A stretch of 64,000 bases of DNA from Candidatus Limosilactobacillus merdigallinarum (GCA_019114515.1 DXFH01000001.1:124001-188000); one strand, 5' to 3'; numbered from the stretch's first letter, positions 44,532-55,119 are shown. The notes: a model not told the origin generated them from the letters alone. Numbers and translations are program-made.

Positions 44532-46934
44532 ATGAAGAATAATCAGTTTGCCATTGTCCCAACCGACTTGGCTACTCGTAAACAAGAATTAAGTCAATTG
44601 CACCTGCTTAAAGATAACGATCAAAAACTCACGCCCACTGAATTATGGTTAACCTTACTCACACGGATTAATCCAGCTATCCACACACAGGCAGCCGCAC
44701 AAAGCTATTTAAATAGTCTGCTGGCCACACCGGATCTATCAATTGCAGAATGGGTCAATACGCACCAGCCATTATCCAACGAGGTGTTCTACTTAGCAGC
44801 CTTACAAGTATTGCACTTTGAACCGGCACTTGATTTCCAAATTGACCAACTAATGGCAGCAATGACAAAGATTAACCTGCCTTATGAACAGCATGATCAA
44901 TGGGATCAAGATGCTGTGATCTCTGCTTTCTACCTCCTGTTAAACACCAGCACCAAAAACGGCCAAAGCCTGATTGACCGGTTAATAGTTGCCGGTTTGT
45001 TCACGTGGACATTTGACCTGCCCGCTAGTGAAAAACCACTCTTCTTCAACGGTAAGCCGCTTGCTTGCTTTGACAGTGAAAAGTTCATCCGCGAAGCCGT
45101 TTACGTTGAGACCGACATGGATACGGATAATGACGGCCATGCCGACTTAGTCAAGGTGGAGATCACCCGCCCAGTTGAAAGTAACCAGGGATTAAAAGTC
45201 CCAGCTGTATTTACGGCTAGCCCTTATTATCAAGGGACCAACGATGAATGGGGCGAAAAGATCACCCACCACGTTAATGAAACGATTGATCGCAAAGAGA
45301 AAAATGATGTTGCCCCAAGCGAACCACACTTTAATTTAGACTTCGATCGGCAAACCGTTACTGGGCAGACTGACACAACCACAGAAACCTTCAGCTACCA
45401 GCCGAGTTATTCCCTGAATGATTACTTAGCCGCCCGTGGATATGCCGTTGTCATCTCGTCCGGTATCGGCACTAAGGATTCTGATGGCTTACAGACTTGT
45501 GGTTCACCCGAACAAGTAGATTCGATGAAGGCCGTGGTTGAATGGCTGCATGGTGACCGTCGTGCTTTCACCGACCGTACTTCTGGTATTGAAATTAAGG
45601 CTACGTGGTGTAACGGCAGTGTCGGCATGACGGGTCGTTCCTATTTGGGCACCTTATCAACTGCGGTTGCAACAACGGGGGTCGCCGGCTTAAAGGCGAT
45701 CGTTAGCGAAGCAGCCATTTCCAACTGGTATGACTACTACCGAGAAAATGGCTTAGTTATGGCTCCAGGCAGCTTCCAGGGTGAAGATGCCGACGTACTA
45801 GCTGCAGAAACCTTTAGTAGGACGAAGCGGCCAGCGGACTATCGGCGCATCGAAAAGACCAATAATGAATATATGAAGGGTCTGTTATTGGCTCAAGACC
45901 GGCAGACTGGCAATTACAATGCATTCTGGGCCCGGCGCAACTACCTGCCAAATGTTGATCACATTAAGTGTGACGTCATGATGGTTCACGGTTTAAATGA
46001 CTGGAACGTTAAGCCCAGCAACGTCAAACACCTCTTTGATGCTCTCCAGTCAGTCAACGTCCACAAGAAGTTGATTCTCCACCAAGGCCAACACATTTAC
46101 ATCAACGCCTTTCAATCAATGGACTTCTCTTCCATGATCAACCTGTGGTTTGCCAACAAGCTGTGGGACGTTGATAACCAAGCCGATAAATTACTACCCG
46201 ACGTATTAGTCCAAGCCAATGACCGTGAGCAAACTTGGACTGCTTATCATAACTGGTCCGGTGATCATGAAACCACATTGAACTTAACCAGTAACAGCCT
46301 GACCACGGCTGACGTACATGATCAAACAACTGTCAGCTATCAAGACCACCAAGATGATGCCATTTACAAAGAATGGTGCAAACACCCCGCTAAGTGGTCT
46401 CAGGCGCTGCTTAATGACGAAGACGGTCACTTTAGTGCACACTTCTTAACCGCGCCACTAAAAGAAGATTGGTTAATGCGCGGTATGCCATTATTGAGGG
46501 TGCGGATTGCTGCTAGTCTTGATCATGGTATCTTATCTGCCCGTTTGGTTGACCGTGGCTTAGATAAACGCTTAACGGTTAGTCCCGTAATTTTAGGGAA
46601 GGGTACGCTTCAAGAAGCCTATCACTATGGCAACGATGACTTGCGGGAATTCCAATTTCAGCACGAAGCAACGCCAGCCAAAGTGATTTCCTATGGTCAC
46701 ATCAACCTGCAAAACCGGCACGACGCTTCCTCTGTAGATGACCTGAAACCGGGCGAATTTGTCGATATTGAACTTCCGCTGCAGCCAATCTTTCACACAT
46801 TAAAGAAAGATCACCAATTGGAACTGATTCTTTTCGGTACAGATTACGGCATGACGTTACGGGGCAATGAAGTTATCCGTTACCAGGTGGCCCCTGCCAG
46901 CAGCAGTCTGATCATCCCTGACGACCAGCGATAA
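44532..46934 (+). CDS. pepX: X-prolyl dipeptidyl aminopeptidase PepX, 800 aa
   Basis: Cytoplasmic serine peptidase that removes X-Pro dipeptides during casein or peptide use. An N-terminal helical domain (1-150) is typical of lactic PepX. Catalytic Ser in VGMTGRSYLGT near residue 369, Asp in VHGLNDWNVKPSN near 488 and His in LHQGQHIYIN near 519. The C-terminal jelly-roll runs to QVAPASSSLIIP. Length 800 is normal. Start ATG with TGAGGTG. Followed at 86 bases by pepI, another proline-specific peptidase. Confidence 0.96.
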   Translation: MKNNQFAIVPTDLATRKQELSQLHLLKDNDQKLTPTELWLTLLTRINPAIHTQAAAQSYLNSLLATPDLSIAEWVNTHQPLSNEVFYLAALQVLHFEPALDFQIDQLMAAMTKINLPYEQHDQWDQDAVISAFYLLLNTSTKNGQSLIDRLIVAGLFTWTFDLPASEKPLFFNGKPLACFDSEKFIREAVYVETDMDTDNDGHADLVKVEITRPVESNQGLKVPAVFTASPYYQGTNDEWGEKITHHVNETIDRKEKNDVAPSEPHFNLDFDRQTVTGQTDTTTETFSYQPSYSLNDYLAARGYAVVISSGIGTKDSDGLQTCGSPEQVDSMKAVVEWLHGDRRAFTDRTSGIEIKATWCNGSVGMTGRSYLGTLSTAVATTGVAGLKAIVSEAAISNWYDYYRENGLVMAPGSFQGEDADVLAAETFSRTKRPADYRRIEKTNNEYMKGLLLAQDRQTGNYNAFWARRNYLPNVDHIKCDVMMVHGLNDWNVKPSNVKHLFDALQSVNVHKKLILHQGQHIYINAFQSMDFSSMINLWFANKLWDVDNQADKLLPDVLVQANDREQTWTAYHNWSGDHETTLNLTSNSLTTADVHDQTTVSYQDHQDDAIYKEWCKHPAKWSQALLNDEDGHFSAHFLTAPLKEDWLMRGMPLLRVRIAASLDHGILSARLVDRGLDKRLTVSPVILGKGTLQEAYHYGNDDLREFQFQHEATPAKVISYGHINLQNRHDASSVDDLKPGEFVDIELPLQPIFHTLKKDHQLELILFGTDYGMTLRGNEVIRYQVAPASSSLIIPDDQR

Positions 46935-47020
46935 AAGCGTGATTTTGTCTTTTATCATCCGCGACAAATGCGGTAAAATAGCCTTATATAATCGTTTCTT
47001 AAGAGAAAGGAAGCTTAAAA

Positions 47021-47932
47021 ATGAAACAAGGAACTACCATCATCACTTTGGATAATGGCTACCACCTTTGGACAAACACCCAAGGTACTGGCGACATTCA
47101 CCTGCTTTGCCTGCACGGTGGCCCTGGTGGCAACCACGAATACTGGGAAGATACTGCTGACCAGTTAAAGAAGCAGGGTCTGAACGTTCAGGTACACATG
47201 TACGACCAATTAGGCTCACTGTACTCTGACCAACCAGACTTCAGTAACCCTGACATTGCCAATAAGTACCTCACCTATGAATACTTCCTGGACGAAGTTG
47301 AAGAAGTTCGGCAAAAGCTAGGCATTGATCACTTCTACCTGATCGGTCAAAGCTGGGGTGGCCTGCTGGTCCAAGAATACGCGGTTAAGTATGGTCAACA
47401 CCTAAAGGGTGCCATCATTTCTTCCATGGTTGACGAAATTGACGAATACGTTAAGCACGTTAACGAATGCCGGGAAAAGGTATTGCCAAAAGAAGAAATC
47501 GACTTCATGCACAAGTGCGAAGCTGAAAACGACTACGACAACCAGCGCTACCAAGACGATGTACAAGTATTGAACGAAAACTTCGTTGATAGAAAGCAGC
47601 CTTGCAAGCTTTACCACGTTAAGGACCTTGGTGGTACTGAAATCTACCACACTTTCCAAGGCGACAACGAATTCGTGATCACTGGTAAGCTGAAGGACTG
47701 GCACTTCCGTAAGCACCTGAAAGACATCAAGGTACCTACCCTGCTGACCTTTGGTGAACACGAAACGATGCCATTAGACACCGCACGGACGATGAACAAG
47801 CTGATTCCTAACTCACAGTTGGTAACCACTCCTGAAGGTGGCCACCACCACATGTTAGATAACCCAGATGTTTACTACAAGCACTTGGCAGACTTCATCC
47901 GTTCCGTTGAAAACGGCACTTTCAACAAGTAA
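47021..47932 (+). CDS. pepI: Proline iminopeptidase, 303 aa
   Basis: Alpha/beta hydrolase that frees N-terminal proline from peptides. HGGPGGNHEYW near residues 32-42 is the oxyanion motif, GQSWGGLL near 107 holds the nucleophile Ser, TFGEHE near 244 the Asp region and GGHHHM near 271 the His. Start ATG with AAAGGAAG. Complements PepX upstream. A strong terminator follows. The gene uses conspicuously C-ending codons (AAC, GAC, TAC), which suggests high expression. Confidence 0.94.
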   Translation: MKQGTTIITLDNGYHLWTNTQGTGDIHLLCLHGGPGGNHEYWEDTADQLKKQGLNVQVHMYDQLGSLYSDQPDFSNPDIANKYLTYEYFLDEVEEVRQKLGIDHFYLIGQSWGGLLVQEYAVKYGQHLKGAIISSMVDEIDEYVKHVNECREKVLPKEEIDFMHKCEAENDYDNQRYQDDVQVLNENFVDRKQPCKLYHVKDLGGTEIYHTFQGDNEFVITGKLKDWHFRKHLKDIKVPTLLTFGEHETMPLDTARTMNKLIPNSQLVTTPEGGHHHMLDNPDVYYKHLADFIRSVENGTFNK

Positions 47933-47951
47933 TTTAACTTCTATTAGCCTG

Positions 47952-47997
47952 AAAATGACCTCTTATCGCGAGTGATTCGCTGATAGGAGGTCATTTT
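47952..47997 (+). terminator. pepI terminator
   Basis: A 16-bp stem AAAATGACCTCTTATC with its complement (one mismatch), followed by GTT. Confidence 0.85.
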
Positions 47998-48074
47998 GTT
48001 GACGATTATCGATAACGGTAATCCAAACATGATAATATATATTTGTTAATAACGAACATAAGGGAGAATTGACT

Positions 48075-48722
48075 ATGGGTAAGATGAAAACGTTTATTTT
48101 CGACATTGATGGCACGCTGATTGATAGCTATGAGATGTACATGCCAGCCTTATTTACGGTTTTGGCAAAACATGGCTACCATTACAGTCATGAACAAGAA
48201 GTCGAATATGGTCACCAAACCTTTGGCATCAGCGGTAAAGATACCTTACGCATTCTGAACATTCCGGAACAAGAACAGGCAACGATCCAACACGAGTGGT
48301 CGCAACTGGCTTTCCAGCATGAGGAACGCCAACATGTTTTCCCCGGAATTCCGCAAGCAATCGACGACTTGTCTCACCGGCAAAATACGCAAATCGCCAT
48401 TGGTACTTCCAAGCCGTTGCATGACTTCAAGCAACACTTTGCTAAGCACTACTTCTTCACGGACCTGTTTGATGAAGTCGTTACAATTGATAATGTCAAA
48501 CATGGCAAACCAGAGCCAGATATGGTCATTAAGGCCATGGAAGACCTGCATGCTGACCCCAAGACCACGGTTTACGTTGGCGATACCATCAATGATCTTA
48601 AAGCGGCCCACGCGGCAAATGTCAACTTTGCGGCTGCCCTTTACGGTGCCAAAAACCCAGAAAAGATTCATGATGGTGCCGAGTTTCTGCTCCATCACCC
48701 TACGGACTTATTAACAATCTAA
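48075..48722 (+). CDS. HAD-family phosphatase (phosphoglycolate phosphatase-like), 215 aa
   Basis: Motif I FDIDGTLIDSYEMY near residues 7-20 with the nucleophilic Asp, motif II in IGTSKPLHDF near 113, and motif IV GDTINDLKAAHAAN near 175. A cap of the Gph/PgmB type is inserted after motif I. Start ATG 48075 with GGGAG; two upstream codons from a TTG are in frame. Small phosphorylated metabolites are the likely substrates. Unlinked by terminator to the lysozyme pseudogene 30 bases downstream. Confidence 0.9.
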   Translation: MGKMKTFIFDIDGTLIDSYEMYMPALFTVLAKHGYHYSHEQEVEYGHQTFGISGKDTLRILNIPEQEQATIQHEWSQLAFQHEERQHVFPGIPQAIDDLSHRQNTQIAIGTSKPLHDFKQHFAKHYFFTDLFDEVVTIDNVKHGKPEPDMVIKAMEDLHADPKTTVYVGDTINDLKAAHAANVNFAAALYGAKNPEKIHDGAEFLLHHPTDLLTI

Positions 48723-48752
48723 ATTTATTGCTTTTATTGGGAGGAGCTTTTT

Positions 48753-51202
48753 ATGAATAATCGCGTTCATAAGCATAAATTTGTTTTGTAGCAGTGCATT
48801 ACTAACATTAATTGCTGCTGGAATTATCAGCACTAATGATCAAAACGATGCTCATGCGGCGGTCAACGCCACACAAACAGCGCAAATTAACAGCGATAAT
48901 GCCAATACTGCAGTAAGCAATAATAACAGTCAGTCCACCAGCACACAGGCGCAAGCAAGCTCTAATGTGCCGGTCACCGCGACAGTCAACGCTGCTTCCC
49001 AAGCGTATGCGGCTACTACTGCCCAAACGACAACGGCACCTAACCAGCCAATTAATCAAACCGGTTGGGATATTAATAAAACGATTGCGGACGCCGTTGA
49101 TATTTCATGGTTGCAGCCAAATATGAATGAAGGCAGCTTTGTTCAGTTGCGCAACCAAGGCGTTATTACGTCATTATTCAACTGACAAAGGGAACCTACA
49201 TGCATGACCCATACGCCGCTGAACAAGTACGGGATGCTTACGCCGCTGGCTTAGGGGTTTCTGCCTACCATTTCACTAAGTTTACCGACCATAATTCAGC
49301 CGTTGCCGAGGCTAACTACTTTGCTGACCATGCTGATCAACTTGGCCTGCCTGCCAGTACATTAATGTTTGCAGACGTGGAAGACCCGCTTAACGAGTAC
49401 AGTGGCGTCACCAACGACTTGCGGGCCTTCTTCGACCAGCTGAGCGCCCGTGGCTACTGGAATCACGGTGTTTACACCGGTTTATGGTTCGACAGTGCAT
49501 ACAATGTTAGCTCAGTAGTAGGACGTAACCGTACCTGGATTGCCCGCTACCCATACGATTACCAGATTAGCCCGCAATCCAAGCAGGAGATGGCCAACAT
49601 GGGCTATGGGGCATGGCAGTACTGTGAGTTTCATGTTACACATTACAAGACTATGGTGAACTCGATGCCGACACCGATTTAGGCCTCTTTGGTTCTGCAA
49701 TTGGCTTAGGCTTCCGTGATGCTGGTAATTTGGATAATTTCCAAATCGACCCGCAAAACAATAAATTAAACGTTACCGGCTGGTTTGCTTCTTACGATAG
49801 TCGTGGGCGTGACCAGTACCACTACATCATTTTGTTAGATCAAAACAACCATGAAATTGCCCGGCAACGGGTCAACACCACTGCTCGACCAGACGTTGCC
49901 AATGTCTATCGTTATCTGTATGGTGCCGGTAATTCTGGCTTTAGTGCCAGTTTTGATTTGAGCAATCCTGCATTGCGTTCAGCATTAAGCAGTGGCAGCA
50001 AACTAACCGTTATCTTCCGTAATAGTGCCGCTGCTGATGGTAATAGCAACTACAGTGACCACTGGTTTAATCAGCAGGGAGTATTGCAAAACTAAGCTTA
50101 CTTAGACAATTACTACGTTTATGATGGCAATTTGCATGTTTCTGGGTGGCACGCAACTGACCAATCCCTCTTCCTGCCTTACCAATGGATTGTGCTATAC
50201 GACCAGACCACTCATCGTGAATTAGGTCGGGCAAAGATTAGCTCACAGGCACGTGCTGACGTGGCCAAGGCCTATCCGCACATCGCTAATGCGGGTCAAA
50301 GCGGCTTCAGTCATGATTTCAAGATTGCTGATAATCAAGAATTAGCTGCCGCCCTGTTGCATGGCGATAATATCCAAGTGGTCGCTCGTTTTAGTGACGA
50401 TAGTGAGAATGGTGAAGGTAATAAAGCCGACTACTGGCTCAATGGGAAATCATTTGGTAATGCTAGTGCCGCCTGCCTGGACAGCTTTAAGATTAACGAT
50501 CATAAATTAGTTGCTAATGGCTGGTTCGCTAATGATAGCTCACGGGGCGCCAGTCACCGTTACGTCATTCTTTTTGATCAATCCAAAGGGCGTGAATTAA
50601 GCCGGCAGGAAGTAACGGCAACTAGTCGTGCAGATGTGGCTAAGGTTTATCCAAACCTATATAACGCCGCACAATCCGGCTTTACTGCCAGCTTCAACAT
50701 CGACCAGAGCCGTCAATTGGCACAGACGCTGCAAGATGGCGACCAATTACAAATTATCGCCCGTGATTCAGATGCTGCTAATGGTGAAGGCGATTACGTG
50801 CAAAACTGGTTCAATGCGCAGTCCTTTAATTTCAATCATGCACACCTGGATAGTTTTCAACTCAACCGCGGTCAAGGCACCATCGATGCTACTGGTTGGC
50901 ACGCAACTAACCAAGCAGCTGGCCGTCCTTACCATTTCGACATTTTACTTGACACTGATAATCACAATGATGAATTAGCACGGGTTAAGCAGGACAGCGT
51001 TGTACGTAACGATGTAGCTAAGGCCTTTCCAGACGTTTATCACGCTGGCAAGTCTGGCTTCAGCGTCCACTTTAAAATCACTGACCAGATCAAGGCTGCC
51101 TTAAAGGCTGGTCATCACCTGCAAATTATTGATCGTTACACCACTGACCCTTACGGTAACCGCAACAGCATTGATTTCTGGTTTAATCCGCAAAACCTGT
51201 AA
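48753..51202 (+). pseudogene. GH25 lysozyme with four C-terminal repeats, four lesions
   Basis: The intact product would be a secreted muramidase of about 815 residues. ATG 48753 (GGGAGGAG before it) reads MNNRVHKHK then stops; the signal core SSALLTLIAAG sits in the next frame, so one base is missing or extra near 48780. The GH25 domain starts at VDISWLQPNM; a loss near 49170 (ACGTC for ACGGTC) breaks it, and a loss near 49648 (AAGAC for AAGGAC) breaks it again after GAWQYCEF. The catalytic FADVEDP is intact. A TAA at 50093-50095 stands where CAA is likely. Four tandem repeats of about 120 residues follow (LDxF start, GWxA, R-DVA, SGF, WFN end). Confidence 0.85.
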
Positions 51203-51284
51203 TTCAATCCAGCATTCGCTGATAAAACAAAATGGGGACGTAACATAAGTCCCTCTACATAGATTAAAAAAGAACAACGCGGTA

Positions 51285-51336
51285 CACACATGAGGCCCAA
51301 AGCCCGGCAAACGCCGAACTCTGGGCCTCATGTGTG
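51285..51336. repeat. Long intergenic hairpin
   Basis: Arms 51285-51299 and 51322-51336 pair perfectly over 15 bases (CACACATGAGGCCCA), with an inner CGGC/GCCG stem in the 22-base loop. It lies between the convergent lysozyme relict and GH31 gene. A T-run follows 15 bases further on the minus strand, so a terminator role for GH31 is possible but imperfect. Confidence 0.6.
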
Positions 51337-51401
51337 CTCGTGGGGGTATGAAAACAAAGCTGTCACACTCCCATTTTTAGGTAGTTTAGAAAGTGTAAAG
51401 G

Positions 51402-53723
51402 TTAGTCAGCTAACTTGTAATCGCCCGTCTTTTCATCGTAATCGAATTCGTAACGATCCTGGTCAGTCGTGACGTAAATCTTTTCGTAGGTTGGCTTGTA
51501 GCCATGGTTGGTCAATTCAACCTGTACATCACCATTCTCTTGTACGGCAATGTAGTATTCGTTGTATTCACCATGCTGGTAGTTGAAGTCCGTACCATCA
51601 TCCTGGTAGTGAACGTAAGAACCAGCTTCACCAAAGAGACGGAAAGTCATGACCTTTTCAGGTTCATCACTGACGTGCATTACCTTGTTGCCCCATGGCA
51701 GAATCGTGTCTTTCTTGATGAACAGTGGCAGCTTGTCAATTGGTGCTTCAGCAACGATTGACTGCTTGCCAGAGTATTCAGCATTGTTCCAGAAGTCGAT
51801 CCATTCACCAGCCGGCAGGTAAACCAGCCGTTGGGTCTTGCCTTGATCAACAATTGGGGCAACTAATACTTTGCTGCCAACCATGTATTCATCATTCAGG
51901 TTCCGTACAGCTGGGTCCTGATCATAGTTCAGAACTAATGGCCGCATTACTGGCAAACCAGATTGGGTTTCATGACGGAACTGGTCGTATAAGAATGGGA
52001 TGAAGCGGTAACGCAGGTTCAAGTACTTGCGGTAAATGTCCAGCGTCTGCTTGTCAAATGCCCATGGTTCCTGGAAACGTGAACCCATAATAGCGTGGTT
52101 CCGGAACAGCGGTACAAACAGTGAAGCTTCAATCCAACGAGTTAACAGTTCTGGCGTGGTGTCTTCCTGAAACCCACCAATATCCGTACCAGCAAAGGCA
52201 AAGCCGGACATGCCTAAACCGTTCAGCTGTGGAATAGCCATTGCCAGGTGTGACCAAACAGCGGTGTTATCACCAGTCCAAACAGTTGAGTACCTCTGCG
52301 TGCCGGAGTAAGCAGCACGGGTGATGATGTATGGACGCTTATCCGTAGCATCCTTCATTCCTTCATAACATGCCTTAGCTTGCAGGTGACCATAGACGTT
52401 GTGCATCCGCGCATGCGTACTCTTTTCGTGTTCGTTGGAGAAGACCGTGTCATTTGGCAATTGCTTTTGTGCAAAGTTAGCTGGTTCGTCCATATCGTTC
52501 CAAATACCACAGAAGCCATTGTCGGCGAAGAACTTGCAGTGCTTTGCCCACCATGCACGAACATCCGGGTTACCAAAGTCAGGGAAGACAGAGTCACCTG
52601 GCCATACCTTGCCGACGTAGACTGAGCCATCTGGGTTCTTAACAAAGTATCCCTTTTCGATACCTTCCTTGTAGATGCTGTACTTGTCATCTTTCTTGAC
52701 ACCGGCATCTAGAATCGGCATCAAACGAATACCACGGTCGTGCATCCGCTTGACAAAGCCTTGTGTATCATTACTGTACTTCTTTTCGTCCCAGGTAAAG
52801 TCACGGTAGCCATCCATGTAGTCGATGTCCAAGTGAATAACATCAATTGGGAGCTTGTATTTAGCAAAGCCGTCCGCAATCGATTCTACCCGCTTGTCAC
52901 TAGTGGAGTAGCCCCAACGAGATTGTTGATAACCTAGCATGAACTTTTGTGGCAACGGAACTACACCAGTCAAGTAGGTGTAGTTTGCAACAACGTCCTT
53001 CAGGGTGTGGCCACCCATGATGTAGTAGTTGATGTTGCCACCAACAGCGGAGTAGAAGTAGTAATGCTCGCTTTCCTTACCGAGATCAAAGTGACTCTTG
53101 TAAGTGTTGTCAAAGAAGAGTCCAAATGGATGGCCATTCTTTAAACCATAAACCACTGGAATGGACTTGTATAAGTGAGTCTGGGTTTCATTGTGCAGCA
53201 CTGGATTATCAGCGTTCCAGTTGTCGTATTCATAACCACGCTTGTTTAAGAAACCTGTCTTGCCACCTAAGCCATAGAATTGTTCATCTGGAGCCAGTGA
53301 CTTGATCACTTCAAAGTTAACGTTGCCGGCCTTTGCCTTAGCGTGCACAGCGTGTCCTTCTGACATAACGGTGGAACGGTGTTCATCATCCATATCAGTA
53401 GGCAATGGTGTCCTTTCGCCACGGTAATCAATTACCAGGGGGTTGCCTTCACTGTCATAAACATCCAGCTTGCGATTATCGTAAGCCTTGACGATCAGGT
53501 CACTGGTAGTTACTTCCACATGGTCACCCTTGTCTTCTACTTCATACTTTGTTTTCCGTGTCTTATTACCTTCAACGGCGTAGGAATTATCCGATACGCC
53601 ATGATCTTCAAAGACCCGGATAATCTCACCAGTGATGACTTTTAAGAACAATGGTTCTCCATCTGCATAATTGAGTTTAATAGTTTGGTCGTTGTTTTCA
53701 TAACCAGTTAATTGATTGGACAT
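51402..53723 (-). CDS. GH31 alpha-glucosidase, 773 aa
   Basis: Cytoplasmic exo-alpha-glucosidase (no signal peptide). Nucleophile Asp is in GIWNDMDEPANF near residue 410 and acid/base Asp in WTGDNTAVWSHLA near 482; the GYQQSRWGYS segment near 265 is typical. The C-terminal beta domain begins near 600. Likely hydrolyses maltose, isomaltose or related oligosaccharides. Start ATG with AAAGGAAG. It is divergent from a LacI-type gene with shared operators, and the SLC45 transporter gene carries the same operator. Confidence 0.93.
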   Translation of the reverse strand: MSNQLTGYENNDQTIKLNYADGEPLFLKVITGEIIRVFEDHGVSDNSYAVEGNKTRKTKYEVEDKGDHVEVTTSDLIVKAYDNRKLDVYDSEGNPLVIDYRGERTPLPTDMDDEHRSTVMSEGHAVHAKAKAGNVNFEVIKSLAPDEQFYGLGGKTGFLNKRGYEYDNWNADNPVLHNETQTHLYKSIPVVYGLKNGHPFGLFFDNTYKSHFDLGKESEHYYFYSAVGGNINYYIMGGHTLKDVVANYTYLTGVVPLPQKFMLGYQQSRWGYSTSDKRVESIADGFAKYKLPIDVIHLDIDYMDGYRDFTWDEKKYSNDTQGFVKRMHDRGIRLMPILDAGVKKDDKYSIYKEGIEKGYFVKNPDGSVYVGKVWPGDSVFPDFGNPDVRAWWAKHCKFFADNGFCGIWNDMDEPANFAQKQLPNDTVFSNEHEKSTHARMHNVYGHLQAKACYEGMKDATDKRPYIITRAAYSGTQRYSTVWTGDNTAVWSHLAMAIPQLNGLGMSGFAFAGTDIGGFQEDTTPELLTRWIEASLFVPLFRNHAIMGSRFQEPWAFDKQTLDIYRKYLNLRYRFIPFLYDQFRHETQSGLPVMRPLVLNYDQDPAVRNLNDEYMVGSKVLVAPIVDQGKTQRLVYLPAGEWIDFWNNAEYSGKQSIVAEAPIDKLPLFIKKDTILPWGNKVMHVSDEPEKVMTFRLFGEAGSYVHYQDDGTDFNYQHGEYNEYYIAVQENGDVQVELTNHGYKPTYEKIYVTTDQDRYEFDYDEKTGDYKLAD

Positions 53724-53792
53724 AGTGAACTTCCTTTCAGGTTTTACGATCTTTCCAATGCAATTCGTTTACAACAACATCATAACACTCTA

Positions 53793-53806
53793 TGTAAACG
53801 TTTACA
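53793..53806. promoter_or_regulatory. LacI/cre operator between GH31 and LacI genes
   Basis: TGTAAACGTTTACA, a perfect palindrome, with half-sites about 30 bases on either side (CGTTTACA ending near 53773 and TGTAAACGTT at 53825-53834). It fits both a LacI-family operator and the cre consensus. Confidence 0.75.
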
Positions 53807-53890
53807 ATGTATTTATTATGGTATTGTAAACGTTCGCTTGAGTTTGTTTCTTCCAGTATAATAATGATAAACAATGAGGGAAGTGATAGT

Positions 53891-54874
53891 GTGAAAGCAA
53901 CAATTAAAGACATCGCAAAAGCCACACATCTGTCCACTGCAACCGTTTCACGGGTGTTGTCACGCAAGGAAGGCACGTATCGCGAGGAAACGGCCAGGAA
54001 AGTACTAGCGGCGGCAGAAAAATTGGGATACCGGCGCAATATTGCTGCCGCAGACCTGGCTTCTAATAACTTGAAAACCATCGCGGTTATCTTGAACAAC
54101 ACCCAAACCAACTTTTGGCAAGGAATTTTAGATGGCATTCAAGAAGCCGCCATTCGCAATCAGCGGCAGTTCATCATTTTCTATGCCGGTAATAATAATC
54201 CGGCAATGCTTACACAAGCTCTAAATAATGCTTTGGAACGGCAAATCGCCGGCATCCTGCTTGTTGCCACCAAAATGAATCCGGAACAAATGGCCATGCT
54301 TCATCGCGCTAACATCCCTTATCGTTTCGTTTCCATCTATGATTCCGACCAACCCGACCGCACCTTCGTCAGCTCTAATAACATCAGCATTGGCCGTCTT
54401 GCCTGCCAGTACTTAATTGAACAAGGACATAAGAAAATTGCCTTTGCTGGCCTTGACCGCAGTGCAACTGGACGCGAACGCCTGCTGGGCTACCAGCAAG
54501 CGATGACAAAGGCCGGTCTGCCGATTGACCCATCTTGGATCATTTATGGCGACTATAGTTTTGCTAACGGCCAGGCGTTATTCCCCAAGCTCCAGCAGGC
54601 TGGTGTAACCGCCGTCGTCGCTGCTAGTGACATGATTGGCGCGGGTATCATTCAAGCGGCTCACCACGCGCACGTTGCCATCCCAGATAACCTCTCGATT
54701 GTAAGTATTGACGGTACTGAAGTTTGTCTGATGGTTACTCCGACCTTAACTTGTATCCAGCAGGACTTCTTCAAGATGGGTGCCGCCAGCTTAGATAGTT
54801 TATTAACCGAAGGTGAATCGCAGTTCATTCCCGTCAAAGTGGTGGAAAATAACAGCGTTAAAAGTATTAACTAA
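53891..54874 (+). CDS. LacI-family sugar regulator, 327 aa
   Basis: Helix-turn-helix with ATHLSTATVSRVLSRK near residues 9-24 and hinge helix NIAAADLAS near 52-60. A periplasmic-binding-like effector domain follows. It lacks CcpA hallmarks and likely responds to a maltose-type sugar. Start GTG 53891 (GAGGGA nine bases before, VKATIKDIAKA); longer frames upstream are improbable. Divergent from the GH31 gene it probably controls. A terminator follows at 54885-54923. Confidence 0.88.
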   Translation: MKATIKDIAKATHLSTATVSRVLSRKEGTYREETARKVLAAAEKLGYRRNIAAADLASNNLKTIAVILNNTQTNFWQGILDGIQEAAIRNQRQFIIFYAGNNNPAMLTQALNNALERQIAGILLVATKMNPEQMAMLHRANIPYRFVSIYDSDQPDRTFVSSNNISIGRLACQYLIEQGHKKIAFAGLDRSATGRERLLGYQQAMTKAGLPIDPSWIIYGDYSFANGQALFPKLQQAGVTAVVAASDMIGAGIIQAAHHAHVAIPDNLSIVSIDGTEVCLMVTPTLTCIQQDFFKMGAASLDSLLTEGESQFIPVKVVENNSVKSIN

Positions 54875-54884
54875 CTTCAAAAAG

Positions 54885-54923
54885 AAACGCCAGTATCCTG
54901 TCTAATCAGAGTACTGGCGTTTT
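54885..54923 (+). terminator. Terminator after LacI gene
   Basis: Stem AAACGCCAGTAT with GTACTGGCGTTT (one G-U pair), followed by T residues. Confidence 0.8.
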
Positions 54924-55119
54924 GTGATTGACAATAGAATTATGTACCTAGGAGTAGTACCCAGTTGATTGGGCACTACAGATGGGTTAATAAGCATTAT
55001 ATCCATTCATGAGCTGCAAAGGTCTTTCCCTATAATTTAATTAAAATTCGGCATAATGATTGGCAACGGCAACGAGTTTGCTAAACTAATAACATTATTA
55101 CAAATAAAGAGGGCTCATC

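Noticed and set aside
52355-52708. 117-residue minus-strand frame inside the GH31 gene
   Set aside because: Shadow of the GH31 gene; the GH31 frame has catalytic motifs at the same place.
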